Assembly: GCF_024505055.1 (NCBI RefSeq)
Contig: NZ_JANIBL010000007.1
Coordinates: 38,059-102,058 of the forward strand
DNA length: 64,000 nucleotides
Source of the DNA: Methylomonas rosea
GTDB lineage: Bacteria; Pseudomonadota; Gammaproteobacteria; Methylococcales; Methylomonadaceae
Direction of reading: 5' to 3'
Shown: in pieces, positions 54,140 through 62,187 of the stretch
Layout: each line of letters begins with the position of its first letter
How positions within the stretch are numbered: position 1 is the first letter of the stretch
The notes under the pieces: model-generated
The model's database searches: none
Seen by the model: only the letters and a program-made list of their open reading frames with translations
What the model was told of the DNA's origin: nothing
Program-made: the position numbers and the translations under genes

Positions 54140-55293
54140 GACGGCGGCAGGGCTTTGCCGGCTCCCTCGGCACTTGCTTCCCGCACCGTGACAAACGCGG
54201 TCATGCCCATGCGTAGCGGATGGGCGGGGTCGCGCTCCGCGATCTCGATCCGCACCGGAAAACGCGAAGCCAGAATCACCCAGTTCAGCGTGCGCTCGAC
54301 TTCCGGCAACACGCCTTGCTGCTTGATATTGTCCGGCGAATTGGCCCAGCCGATACCGGTGACCACGCCGCGATAGCGTTTGCCCGGATAAGCGAGTAGA
54401 AACACTTCGGCCTCCTGGCCGGGTTTAATCGAGCGCAAATAGGTTTCCTTAAAGTCGGCGATCACATACCAGTGGCGGTCGTCCACCAAGGCAAACATTT
54501 GCGCGCCGGCCTTGGCATATTCGCCTTCGCGGGTATTCAAATTAGTGACGTAAGCATTAAACGGCGCGCGCACATAACAGTATTCCAGATCGAGTTCGGC
54601 GGCGGTGACCATGGCTCTGGCCGCTTCGATGCGGGCGTTGACGTCGCCGACCTGGGCGATTAACGATACCGCCCGGCGGCTATCGCTTTTGGCTTCCTCT
54701 ATGGCACTGCGAGCCGACAGCTCCTTAGCTTTCGCATCCGCCAACTCGGCGCGCGACGCCGCATAGCGCGAGCGCGCCTGTTTCAGCTGATCGGTGGTGA
54801 CATATTGCTTATCCGCCAAGGGTTCCAGGCGCTCCAGATAGTTATGCAAATACTCGTCTTCCGCCTCGATTTTTTTCACTTCGGCGTTGGCGGCGGCACG
54901 CTGGTGTTCCAGGCGTTCGATGGCAATTTCGGCGGAACCGCTGGAAGCGCGCCGGGAATCGACATCTTTTTCCGCGAGCAGCAATTCAGCCTTGGCTTTG
55001 TCCAACCTGGCCTGATAAGGACGAGGGTCGATCACGTACAGCAAATCACCTTGTTTGACATACTGATTGTCTTCGACATGCAGTTCCACGATGCGGCCGC
55101 TGACTTCCGGGGCGATGCCGACGATGTTGGCCCGCACCATCGCGTCGTTGGTGCGTGGATTTTGATAGTTGATATGCCACACCGCAGAGCCGGTCGCCAA
55201 CGCACCCAGCACGATGGCTATGCCTATGGCTCGGCCAAGCAATATCCGGTTTTTCAGGCTTAAGCCTCGGCTATCGTTTTGACTATTTTCCAT
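54136..55293 (-). CDS. HlyD/EmrA-family periplasmic adaptor
   Basis: A 385-residue membrane fusion protein. A single N-terminal helix (RAIGIAIVLGALATGSAVWH) is followed by a lipoyl half-motif (GIAPEVSGRIVELHVEDNQYVKQGDLLYVIDPRPYQ), a long coiled-coil hairpin, and the second half-motif with LEYCYVRAPFNAYVTNL. It joins the FUSC permease to an outer-membrane factor. It lies 15 bp after the YtcA-like gene and overlaps the FUSC gene by 4 bp. Confidence 0.92.
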   Translation of the reverse strand: MENSQNDSRGLSLKNRILLGRAIGIAIVLGALATGSAVWHINYQNPRTNDAMVRANIVGIAPEVSGRIVELHVEDNQYVKQGDLLYVIDPRPYQARLDKAKAELLLAEKDVDSRRASSGSAEIAIERLEHQRAAANAEVKKIEAEDEYLHNYLERLEPLADKQYVTTDQLKQARSRYAASRAELADAKAKELSARSAIEEAKSDSRRAVSLIAQVGDVNARIEAARAMVTAAELDLEYCYVRAPFNAYVTNLNTREGEYAKAGAQMFALVDDRHWYVIADFKETYLRSIKPGQEAEVFLLAYPGKRYRGVVTGIGWANSPDNIKQQGVLPEVERTLNWVILASRFPVRIEIAERDPAHPLRMGMTAFVTVREASAEGAGKALPPS

Positions 55294-55308
55294 CAGGCAC
55301 CGCCGCTG

Positions 55309-55572
55309 TTACGCTGCATAAAACACCAGCCAGATGATAAAGGTGCATAAGGCCCACAGGCTGGGCGCGATCAGCAGCGGTGGCCCCAAATGGGGTGCTA
55401 GGCGGTAATGCACCAATTGCCACATCAACAGCATGCTGGCCGCCAGCCCGCTGAGGATGCAGATAATCCAGGCCGGCCAGAACGAACCTTCCAGGCTCAA
55501 CATCGGATCGCAAGCGGTCAGGAAAATCGAGAGGCTCGCCAGTAAAAACGTTTTAAGGGAACCTCTAAACAT
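55309..55572 (-). CDS. YtcA-like small lipoprotein
   Basis: An 87-residue protein from ATG 55572, with a lipoprotein signal (FLLASLSIFLTAC, lipobox LTAC) and two membrane helices (FWPAWIICILSGLAASMLL and LIAPSLWALCTFIIWLVFY). YtcA-type proteins are small partners of FUSC/HlyD efflux systems, and the position fits. The Shine-Dalgarno sequence GGGCGAGGGA is part of the palindromic repeat immediately upstream. A longer frame to 55635 would be read from that repeat and is not accepted. Confidence 0.8.
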   Translation of the reverse strand: MFRGSLKTFLLASLSIFLTACDPMLSLEGSFWPAWIICILSGLAASMLLMWQLVHYRLAPHLGPPLLIAPSLWALCTFIIWLVFYAA

Positions 55573-55661
55573 TCCCTCGCCCTCCGGGAGAGGGCTAGGC
55601 TGAGGGGGGTAAGTAATTGATTTTAATTCCCTCATCCCAACCTTCTCCCGGGGGGAGAAGG
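55573..55661. repeat. Inverted pair of REP-like palindromes
   Basis: Two related units of about 33 bp lie in opposite orientation at 55574-55606 and 55629-55661. The second contains the perfect stem CCTTCTCCC/GGGAGAAGG. A further partial copy is at 58149-58169 (CCCTCACCCGGAGGGCGTGGG-like). Such paired units are typical of REPIN-like elements. Confidence 0.6.
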
Positions 55662-55740
55662 AGTTTTAGAGGCCCACCTAAGTAATCGCCCAGTGATCAT
55701 TGTGCGCTTCATCTCAAACGTATGAACATTTCGGTACTCG

Positions 55741-56211
55741 TTAGAATTCATCATCGACTTGTTCAATATGATCGCCGCGCGCGGTGATGACCGCTTCATG
55801 CAACCTCTGTAAATCCGCCTCCAGCTTAGAGATTTCCTCGGGTGCATAGTCGTCGAACAGGCGGCCGATATGGGTCAGATGCTCGGGGAAAGTTTGTTCG
55901 TAAACGGCGCGGCCCGCCTCGGTCAAGCGGATGATCTGGCTGCGGCCGTCTTTTTTTGAGGCCGACCTTTCCACCAGCCCCTTATCCTCCAAGCGGCTGA
56001 CAACGCCGGTGAGCGTGCCTTTGGTAATCAGGGTTTCCTCGCCAAGTTTTTTGGGCTGCATGCCGGCGGTTTTGCCCAGCGTAATGATCACATCGTATTG
56101 CGGCAAGGTTAATTCGAGCCGGTGCACGTGCCTGGCCGCATAAGACAAAAAGGCCTGGTGGGTGCGGAGCAACTGGCGCAAAACTGTTGGAAATGTAGAG
56201 TCGGAGGACAT
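55741..56211 (-). CDS. MarR-family regulator of the efflux operon
   Basis: A 156-residue winged-helix protein. The DNA-binding part is visible in LTLPQYDVIITLGK, LGEETLITKGTLTGVVSRLEDKGLVERSASKKDGRSQIIRLT with the wing DGRSQ. MarR proteins repress efflux genes and release DNA on binding small, often aromatic, ligands. It lies upstream of the FUSC system on the same strand. A palindrome TTCTAATTAGAA lies 17 bp upstream of its start and is the likely operator. No good Shine-Dalgarno sequence is seen. Confidence 0.9.
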   Translation of the reverse strand: MSSDSTFPTVLRQLLRTHQAFLSYAARHVHRLELTLPQYDVIITLGKTAGMQPKKLGEETLITKGTLTGVVSRLEDKGLVERSASKKDGRSQIIRLTEAGRAVYEQTFPEHLTHIGRLFDDYAPEEISKLEADLQRLHEAVITARGDHIEQVDDEF

Positions 56212-56226
56212 AATGTAAAAATAATT

Positions 56227-56240
56227 GTTCTAATTAGAAT
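56227..56240. promoter_or_regulatory. Palindromic operator candidate GTTCTAATTAGAAT
   Basis: The core TTCTAATTAGAA (56228-56239) is a perfect 12-bp palindrome just upstream of the MarR gene. A near-identical site is at 61068-61081. Confidence 0.5.
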
Positions 56241-56352
56241 TCGATAATAGCTATAAGCCTATTCACGCTCAAGAAAAACCTGGTGAATCGGTTGGCTGGT
56301 ATTGGCTGTGTTGTAATAGAAATGCTGACTGGCCGGCATGAAAGGCGGTCAT

Positions 56353-57825
56353 TTAATGATCATCCGACACTTCCGGATTTTGCTCGCCTGACACATAAAC
56401 CAGCGTTGCGGCGGAGCGTAATAAAGTCGCCCGACTATCGATTTCGGTAAAGCGGGCACGCGCCAGATCTTTCTGCGCCGATAACAGCTCGATTACCGTC
56501 GAAAAGCCGTGTGTGTAAGACTCTTGGGTGGCGGCATAGGATTCCTCGGCGGCTTTTAAAAGCGCCAAGGCAAACTCGCGTTTTTCCAGCGCGGTTTTGG
56601 TGTCGGCGTAGGCTTTCCAGATGTCGCGCATGATTTCCAGACGCAATGCCTCCAGCTGGGCTTGGGACGCCGACCTTTTGGCCTCCGCTTCCCGTACGGC
56701 ATTGCTGCGTTCAAAGCCGTCGAACAAGGTCCATTCCACGTTTAACATGGCTGTATCGACCATGGCGTTGGCTGAATAATTTTCGCCGCCCGATGGTTTG
56801 GTATGCACATTGCCCCAGTATTGATTACCCACCATGCCACGTAGCGACACTTTCGGCCAGAATTCCGCTCTGGCTTTTTTAACGTCCGCTTCGCGGGCAC
56901 GCAATTCAGCAAGGCGCGCCAGTAAATCGGGGCGCTGCTCCAAGGCCTGATCGACAATTTTTTCCACCGATTGCGCCAGTTCCGCAGGCAACGGTAGCTT
57001 GTTCAGGTCAACCAGTTGCAGGCTGTAAGCCGGTGAAATCCCCAGGCTCGTCGTCAGATCGGCACGGGTCTGCGTGACCGAGCCGCGCGCATCTTGCAGG
57101 TCATAACTGGATTTTGCCTGCTCTTGCAGTGCCAGCAACAAGTCGGGTTTGGTTGCCAAGCCTTGTTTGAGTTTGGCTTGAACCGAGTCGGCGTTGGTTT
57201 TCGCCGACTCAAAAGTTTGCTGCGCCGCCGTCACCTTGGCCAAGGCGGCCTGATAAACAAAAAAACTGCTGGCCACCCGATAGGCAATTTCCTGGTGTTT
57301 ACGGTCGAAGGCAAAATTAGCGGCGCTCAGCCTCTGTGTGCCGGCATCGACCAGCGCTTCCCGGCGGCCGAAATCGAATAAGGTCCATGCCAAATCCAGA
57401 CTGGCGAGAGCCGCGTAACCGTTGCTGACCAGCGCGCTGCCGGGGATGGGAAAGCTACTGGTAAAATGCTGGCCGAATGCCATTGCCGTCAGGGTTGGAT
57501 ACCAGCTGCTGCGATTTCTTTCCAGGCGAGCGGCGGCCGCTTTTGCTTCTTCCCAGCTAACCCGGGTTTCCGGATGCGTGTGCAGGGCCAAATCCACCAA
57601 GGCCGGCAAATCGTAGGTTTGCTTGGTATCGATTCCGGCACCTTCAGTTGGAGAACTGGATGTATCCGGCGCTGGGGGGCGGTTTTGGGCTTGATAAGCG
57701 TGCCAGGACACAGCCGACCGGGCAGGGGTTGGCGTGGTATGTTCTGCAAGCGGTAGAGGTTTCGGCACGGTGCAGGCGGTCAACAATATCAATGCTGCAA
57801 TCGTCCCGCTACGATAGGCTGGCAC
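56353..57825 (-). CDS. TolC-type outer-membrane efflux lipoprotein
   Basis: A 490-residue outer-membrane factor from GTG 57825, with a lipoprotein signal SGTIAALILLTAC. Two OEP domains are visible: LALHTHPETRVSWEEAKAAA, then a second with EQRPDLLARLAELRAREADVKKARAEFWP (typical of TolC repeats). The frame stays open to 58005, but that extension is encoded by a MITE-like element (57849-57966) and has no ATG, so it is probably not translated. TTG 57828 is another possible start. No Shine-Dalgarno sequence is clear. It would complete the FUSC/HlyD exporter encoded downstream. Confidence 0.85.
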   Translation of the reverse strand: MPAYRSGTIAALILLTACTVPKPLPLAEHTTPTPARSAVSWHAYQAQNRPPAPDTSSSPTEGAGIDTKQTYDLPALVDLALHTHPETRVSWEEAKAAAARLERNRSSWYPTLTAMAFGQHFTSSFPIPGSALVSNGYAALASLDLAWTLFDFGRREALVDAGTQRLSAANFAFDRKHQEIAYRVASSFFVYQAALAKVTAAQQTFESAKTNADSVQAKLKQGLATKPDLLLALQEQAKSSYDLQDARGSVTQTRADLTTSLGISPAYSLQLVDLNKLPLPAELAQSVEKIVDQALEQRPDLLARLAELRAREADVKKARAEFWPKVSLRGMVGNQYWGNVHTKPSGGENYSANAMVDTAMLNVEWTLFDGFERSNAVREAEAKRSASQAQLEALRLEIMRDIWKAYADTKTALEKREFALALLKAAEESYAATQESYTHGFSTVIELLSAQKDLARARFTEIDSRATLLRSAATLVYVSGEQNPEVSDDH

Positions 57826-57848
57826 CAAATAGGGCAATGCTGCCGAAG

Positions 57849-57966
57849 TTATTAACCCGGCCCGTAAATATCGTCGCTCCCGCGAAGGCGGGAGTCCAGG
57901 GGCTATACTGGATTCCCTCCTTCTCGGGAATGACGAATCCAGGGAATTTAAGGGCCGGGTTAATAA
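57849..57966. mobile_element. MITE-like element with 15-bp perfect terminal inverted repeats
   Basis: The ends TTATTAACCCGGCCC (57849-57863) and GGGCCGGGTTAATAA (57952-57966) are perfect inverted repeats, and the match continues inward with one mismatch to about 21 bp. The 118-bp element encodes no protein and contains an inner hairpin CTCCCGCGAAGGCGGGAG. A degenerate copy lies at 61852-61897. Confidence 0.75.
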
Positions 57967-58046
57967 AACAAATTTATTCAAGCTTTTATTGGGTAGTCGA
58001 ATCACTCGAATTTGGAAAAAATCCCCTAGTCATTAATCTATTCTTC

Positions 58047-58076
58047 GGCCCCGAACTCTATCATTTATTCGGGGCC
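58047..58076. repeat. Perfect 9-bp hairpin GGCCCCGAA/TTCGGGGCC
   Basis: The stem encloses a 12-nt loop and lies between the ftsH-like gene and the tolC-like gene. No T-run follows on either strand, so it may be an RNA-stability hairpin and not a terminator. Confidence 0.5.
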
Positions 58077-58218
58077 TGCGAGCAACAGTTGATTCATGCG
58101 GTGACTGTTTTATCCAGTCATCGCACGGCAAATTTCGGTTTTTTGATTCCCTCACCCGGAGGGCGTGGGAACGGATGTGCCGAAATTTGCAGTGTGGGAG
58201 ATATATCTGGCCTTTAGA

Positions 58219-60114
58219 TTAGGACAAAGCCGGTATCTTGCCGATGGGAGGTACAGTTTCAGCCGTCGGCCTGGGCAATTTGCCGTTGTCGTAGTGCCGT
58301 TTTGCCGGCTCGACAGCCTTGGGCGGCGCTATCATGCGGCCTTGCATCAACTCGTCGATCTGATATTTATCCAGGGTCTCCCAATCCAGTAAGGCTTGCG
58401 CCATGTTGTGCAGAATCTCCATATGAGCTTTGAGAATGGCCTCGGCGCGCCGGTAGTTATTCGCCAAGGTTTGTCTTATTTCATGATCAATCAGGCGCGC
58501 CATTTGCTCGGACATCGGTTTGGTCGAACCCATAAAGCCGCTGTCGTTGTCGCCGCAATCCATCGGGCCCAGACGATCGGATAAGCCCCATTTGGTGACC
58601 ATATTGCGCGCCAATTGAGTAGCGCGTTGTATATCGTTGGAGGCGCCGGTGGTGACTTTGTTTTTGCCGTAAATTAAGGCTTCGGCAATCCGTCCGCCGA
58701 ACAGGCTGGAAATCTGGCCCTCCAGTTTATCTTTGCAGGCACTGTATTGGTCGTGTTCCGGCAGAAACATGGTGATGCCCAGCGCGCCGCCGCGCGGCAT
58801 GATACTGACTTTATAAACCGGGTCGTGCTCCGGCACCAAACGGCCAACGATGGCGTGGCCGGCTTCATGGTAAGCAGTCATTAACAAATCCTCGCGACTC
58901 ATGATCATGGTGCGTTTCTCGGCGCCCATGATGGCTTTGTCACGGGCGCTGTCCAGGTCGTGCATCGTCACTTCCCGCTGATTGTTGCGGGCAGCGAATA
59001 GGGCGCCTTCGTTAATCAGATTGGCGAGTTCTGCGCCGGAGAAACCCGGTGTGCCGCGCGCCAGATCGGTGATGTTGACATCGTCGGCCAAGGGCACGCG
59101 GGTGGCGTGGACTTTGAGAATTTGCTCGCGGCCTTTAATGTCCGGCAAGCCGATCTGCACCTGGCGATCGAAGCGGCCCGGTCTTAGTAAAGCTTTGTCC
59201 AGTACATCGACGCGGTTGGTTGCCGCAATGACAATGATGCCTTCGTTGCCGCTAAAGCCGTCCATTTCCACCAATAATTGGTTAAGGGTTTGTTCGCGTT
59301 CTTCGCCGCCACCGATATTGCCGCCGCTGCTGCGCTGGCGGCCGACCGCGTCGATTTCGTCGATGAAGATAATGCAGGGCGCGCGTTTTTTAGCTTGTTC
59401 AAACATATCGCGCACCCTGGAGGCGCCCACGCCGACAAACATTTCCACAAAGTCGGAACCCGAGATCGAGAAGAACGGCACTCCGGCCTCTCCGGCAATG
59501 GCCCGCGCCAATAACGTTTTACCGGTACCGGGAGGCCCCACCATCAACACGCCGCGCGGAATTTTACCGCCCAAGGCTTCGTATTTGCCCGGATCTTTCA
59601 GGAAGTCGACCATTTCAGCGACGTCCTGTTTGGCTTCCTCGGCACCGGCCACATCGTTGAAACGCACCTTGACCTGATCTTCGGTCATTAATTTGGCCCG
59701 GCTTTTACCAAAGCCGTTTTGCGCGCCGGCACCCTGTTGCTGCTTACGCATGAAATAGATTAATACCCCGATCAACAGCAAGGTGGGAGCCCAAGAGAAT
59801 AAGAGTTGCGTTAGGGTTGACTGGGTTTCGGGTCTTTCGACTTTGATCTTGACGTCATACTCCAATAGATCGTCTATGATCCGCGCATCGCCAGGATTGT
59901 ATGTGGCAAAGCGCGTGCCGTTATGGCGGCGGCCATCGATAGATTTGCCGTCTATCACCACTTCGGCCACGGACTTGCTGCGCACATCCTTGATGAAATC
60001 GGAATAGGAAATGTCGTTTTGCGAGTTGTAAGCAGATAGCCTGGGATTGAATGCCGCGAATATTGCGATAGCGATTCCAATCGTTACGGACAGGGCGATT
60101 AAGAGCTTTTTCAT
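58219..60114 (-). CDS. ftsH: ATP-dependent zinc metalloprotease FtsH
   Basis: A 631-residue membrane protease. Two N-terminal helices ([19 protein letters not shown] and [19 protein letters not shown]) enclose a periplasmic loop, followed by the AAA+ domain (Walker A GPPGTGKT near 193-200, Walker [15 protein letters not shown]) and the zinc site [11 protein letters not shown]. FtsH degrades membrane and regulatory proteins. ATG 60114 follows CAGGAG; an in-frame start at 60141 is less likely. It is not beside rlmE, the usual neighbour of the housekeeping gene, so it is probably a second copy. Confidence 0.93.
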   Translation of the reverse strand: MKKLLIALSVTIGIAIAIFAAFNPRLSAYNSQNDISYSDFIKDVRSKSVAEVVIDGKSIDGRRHNGTRFATYNPGDARIIDDLLEYDVKIKVERPETQSTLTQLLFSWAPTLLLIGVLIYFMRKQQQGAGAQNGFGKSRAKLMTEDQVKVRFNDVAGAEEAKQDVAEMVDFLKDPGKYEALGGKIPRGVLMVGPPGTGKTLLARAIAGEAGVPFFSISGSDFVEMFVGVGASRVRDMFEQAKKRAPCIIFIDEIDAVGRQRSSGGNIGGGEEREQTLNQLLVEMDGFSGNEGIIVIAATNRVDVLDKALLRPGRFDRQVQIGLPDIKGREQILKVHATRVPLADDVNITDLARGTPGFSGAELANLINEGALFAARNNQREVTMHDLDSARDKAIMGAEKRTMIMSREDLLMTAYHEAGHAIVGRLVPEHDPVYKVSIMPRGGALGITMFLPEHDQYSACKDKLEGQISSLFGGRIAEALIYGKNKVTTGASNDIQRATQLARNMVTKWGLSDRLGPMDCGDNDSGFMGSTKPMSEQMARLIDHEIRQTLANNYRRAEAILKAHMEILHNMAQALLDWETLDKYQIDELMQGRMIAPPKAVEPAKRHYDNGKLPRPTAETVPPIGKIPALS

Positions 60115-60548
60115 GATTGCGATCTCCTGTTTAGGATGCAAGGTTCAAGTGATACGCTTGGGCAAGACTTGGGTTTGTGCACGGACGTTTTCCACATCAA
60201 GCCAGGCGAGAAGAGCGCACTGGTTCGACATAAGAAAATCAGCAATTTTTGCGCCATTAATTCGATATAAAAAGACCCGCATCACCGCTTCGCCAGTTGG
60301 CGAACAAGTTAACTGTCGCGTTTTTCTTTTCGGAGGTAAGAAAACGCTTGGAACATAGGTCCAAGGCCGGCACACGCGCATCAAATGTGCCGGTGTTATC
60401 GACAATGCAGGTCGTAAAAGGGAGTATTTACACAAGGCTTGGACCCTGTAATGTTCAAGCCTTATGTCCAATATGCACACAAAACGCCCCTATTTTGTGC
60501 GCCGATGCGGTCCGTTGATACATAGCTCAACCGGTCTGTGTTTACGGC
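60115..60548. other. 434-bp gap upstream of ftsH
   Basis: No gene is supported here. A 7-bp inverted repeat TTCGCCA-GT-TGGCGAA lies at 60289-60304 and could be a regulator site; I see no clear heat-shock or sigma-70 promoter. Confidence 0.5.
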
Positions 60549-60935
60549 TTAATGGCTGGAAACATAAAGATTGTGCATTTCCTCGTAGCGGCTCAAAGCT
60601 TCTTTCAACGATTCGCCGGCCAACTGCAAATCGCCGCCGCGCGCTGCTTTCCATGCGGTATTCAGACGTTTGCCGGCATGTTGGCGTTTGACTTCGAGAT
60701 CGTTGTTCTCGATGTCTTTTTGCTGTTGTTTGGCATTGCTGACCAGCTCGGTTACGGTTTCCTTGTCCGCGCCGTTTTCCACTGCGGAGATGGACGCTTT
60801 GACTTTGGAAATGGTGCTTTCCAGGGCGGCTCTTACTTCTTCGTGGCTAAAAGTGGCCGCGGAGACAGGAAAACACAGCGCACTGATAAAGGTGATTGCT
60901 ACGAAGAAAGATATGGATTTTTTAAATGACGTCAT
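60549..60935 (-). CDS. Small secreted helical protein
   Basis: A 128-residue protein from ATG 60935 with a signal peptide (SISFFVAITFISALCFPVSA). The mature part is helical and charged (VRAALESTISKVKASISAVENG, then RLNTAWKAARGGDLQLAGESLKEAL). I recognise no family. A palindrome matching the MarR-site at 56227 lies about 135 bp upstream, which suggests shared control. Confidence 0.75.
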   Translation of the reverse strand: MTSFKKSISFFVAITFISALCFPVSAATFSHEEVRAALESTISKVKASISAVENGADKETVTELVSNAKQQQKDIENNDLEVKRQHAGKRLNTAWKAARGGDLQLAGESLKEALSRYEEMHNLYVSSH

Positions 60936-61266
60936 GATGTTAGCCTCAGTAAACAAGAAAAAATAAATCGATAGAGCGTTGGGCTGCGGCACTTCAGGAT
61001 CAAAACGAACTTTTGTTTCGAGAGCTTCGTTTCAATTGTTAGTGTGGGTAAAGTCTATCAGATTATGGTTCTTATTAGAACTTAAATTGTTTTCATCAGA
61101 ACTACTTGTGTGTTTTTCATCACACTTTTTAATTGAATATGCATAATCGTAACGGTGAGAATTGGTACGAAGGCACGTGCTGGATTGAATTGATCGCCAG
61201 CAATTCCGTGATTTATTGGTAAGCTAAGGGGATAACTATTCTTATAACCACGCCTCGGAGAAAATA
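60936..61266. other. 331-bp divergent gap with a second palindromic site
   Basis: This region lies between two small secreted-protein genes read away from each other. It contains GTTCTTATTAGAAC at 61068-61081 and nothing else that I can support. Confidence 0.55.
61068..61081. promoter_or_regulatory. Palindrome GTTCTTATTAGAAC
   Basis: A 5-bp inverted repeat with a 4-bp centre that matches the candidate MarR operator at 56227-56240 in 12 of 14 positions. Confidence 0.45.
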
Positions 61267-61668
61267 ATGACCACGCTACTAAAAATTGCTGCCGCCACTT
61301 TGTTAAGTTTGAGCGGCACTGCTGCGCATGCGTATGGCAGCAGTCAGAGTTCGCAGCACTGCGATAAACCGGTGTTTTCGGAGTTTCAACCGGCAACCAA
61401 TAAATACCTGCAATCGTTTAGCGAGTTTTCGTTGATGGCTTCCGCCAACACCACGCCGACTTCGGTTGTGGTTAATGTCAGTGCCGGCGAAACCAAATAT
61501 CATTTCACCTCTAAACAACTGCAAATTACTCAACAACCCAGCGGCCGCTTGGAGATAAAGGGCAAAGTGGATAGACCTATAGAAGGTGGTTTCGCGCGGT
61601 TGAGCATTACCGCACACAGCAAACCCGGTTGTGAAAAAACCGACGGCTATTTGATTCGCATTCATTGA
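61267..61668 (+). CDS. Small secreted protein of unknown function
   Basis: A 133-residue protein with a signal peptide (LLKIAAATLLSLSGTAAHA) and two cysteines, one near each end of the mature protein (QHCDKP and KPGCEKT), which could form a disulfide. The rest looks beta-stranded. GGAG lies 8 bases before ATG 61267. I recognise no family. A weak terminator follows at 61679. Confidence 0.72.
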   Translation: MTTLLKIAAATLLSLSGTAAHAYGSSQSSQHCDKPVFSEFQPATNKYLQSFSEFSLMASANTTPTSVVVNVSAGETKYHFTSKQLQITQQPSGRLEIKGKVDRPIEGGFARLSITAHSKPGCEKTDGYLIRIH

Positions 61669-61678
61669 TCGCTTAAAT

Positions 61679-61702
61679 CTCGGTTTTCACCCGAGGTTTT
61701 TT
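61679..61702 (+). terminator. Terminator after the secreted-protein gene
   Basis: CTCGG and CCGAG pair over 7 bases and a run of T follows. The stem is short. Confidence 0.45.
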
Positions 61703-61851
61703 CCTATCTGGGCCCCTGTGCTAATAAACTGCAAGGGGCCGCAAGACCTCCAGGTTTGCATAGTTAGAAAGCCTTTTGAATGCAACCAGGTTCTCCGCAT
61801 GATTGCTTTCTAAAAATATTCGCAAAACTTTTCGGTTTGCCTGGTCTATTT

Positions 61852-61930
61852 TTAACTTGGCCCTCAAATATCGTCGCTCCCGCACAGGCGGGAGTCCATT
61901 CCTACATGGGATTCGCTGGCGGGAATGCCT
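61852..61930. repeat. Degenerate copy of the MITE-like element
   Basis: It shares the core ATATCGTCGCTCCCGC, the right arm GGCGGGAGTCCA, and a damaged left end (TTAACTTGGCCCTCAAATA) with the element at 57849. The right terminal repeat is not recognisable. Confidence 0.6.
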
Positions 61931-62187
61931 CAGCGCCTTAACCCTTCAAGACTTCCATAATCGCCAAACTCAACCATGGACGAGCATCCGGCAAGACTCG
62001 GTATCTGGTCTATAGTTGCGATTAAGCGGCAGATACAGTGCTGGGACGTTAGACGCGCTCAGAGTAACGCCCCATCCTGGGCCAGCCACGATCCGGACTA
62101 TCGGTTCTTTCCCGGTTGCCGCGCGGTAATTTTCGGAACGGCTAGATAGAGTTAAGCGCACTTCAAGAGATTAATAAGGTGATAAAA

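Larger units (their letters stand above)
61669..62187. other. 519-bp intergenic region with degenerate MITE copy
   Basis: The left part holds a weak hairpin-T terminator (61679-61702) and a degenerate copy of the MITE-like element (about 61852-61930). The remaining 250 bp contain only short ORFs with no support. Confidence 0.55.

Noticed and set aside
55573..55847. ORFs through the palindromic repeats upstream of the YtcA-like gene
   Set aside because: The peptides (PSPLPEGEG type) are encoded by the repeat itself, a common annotation artefact.
57826..58005. 60-residue N-terminal extension of the TolC-type protein
   Set aside because: It is encoded mostly by a MITE-like element, has no ATG, and precedes a proper lipoprotein signal.
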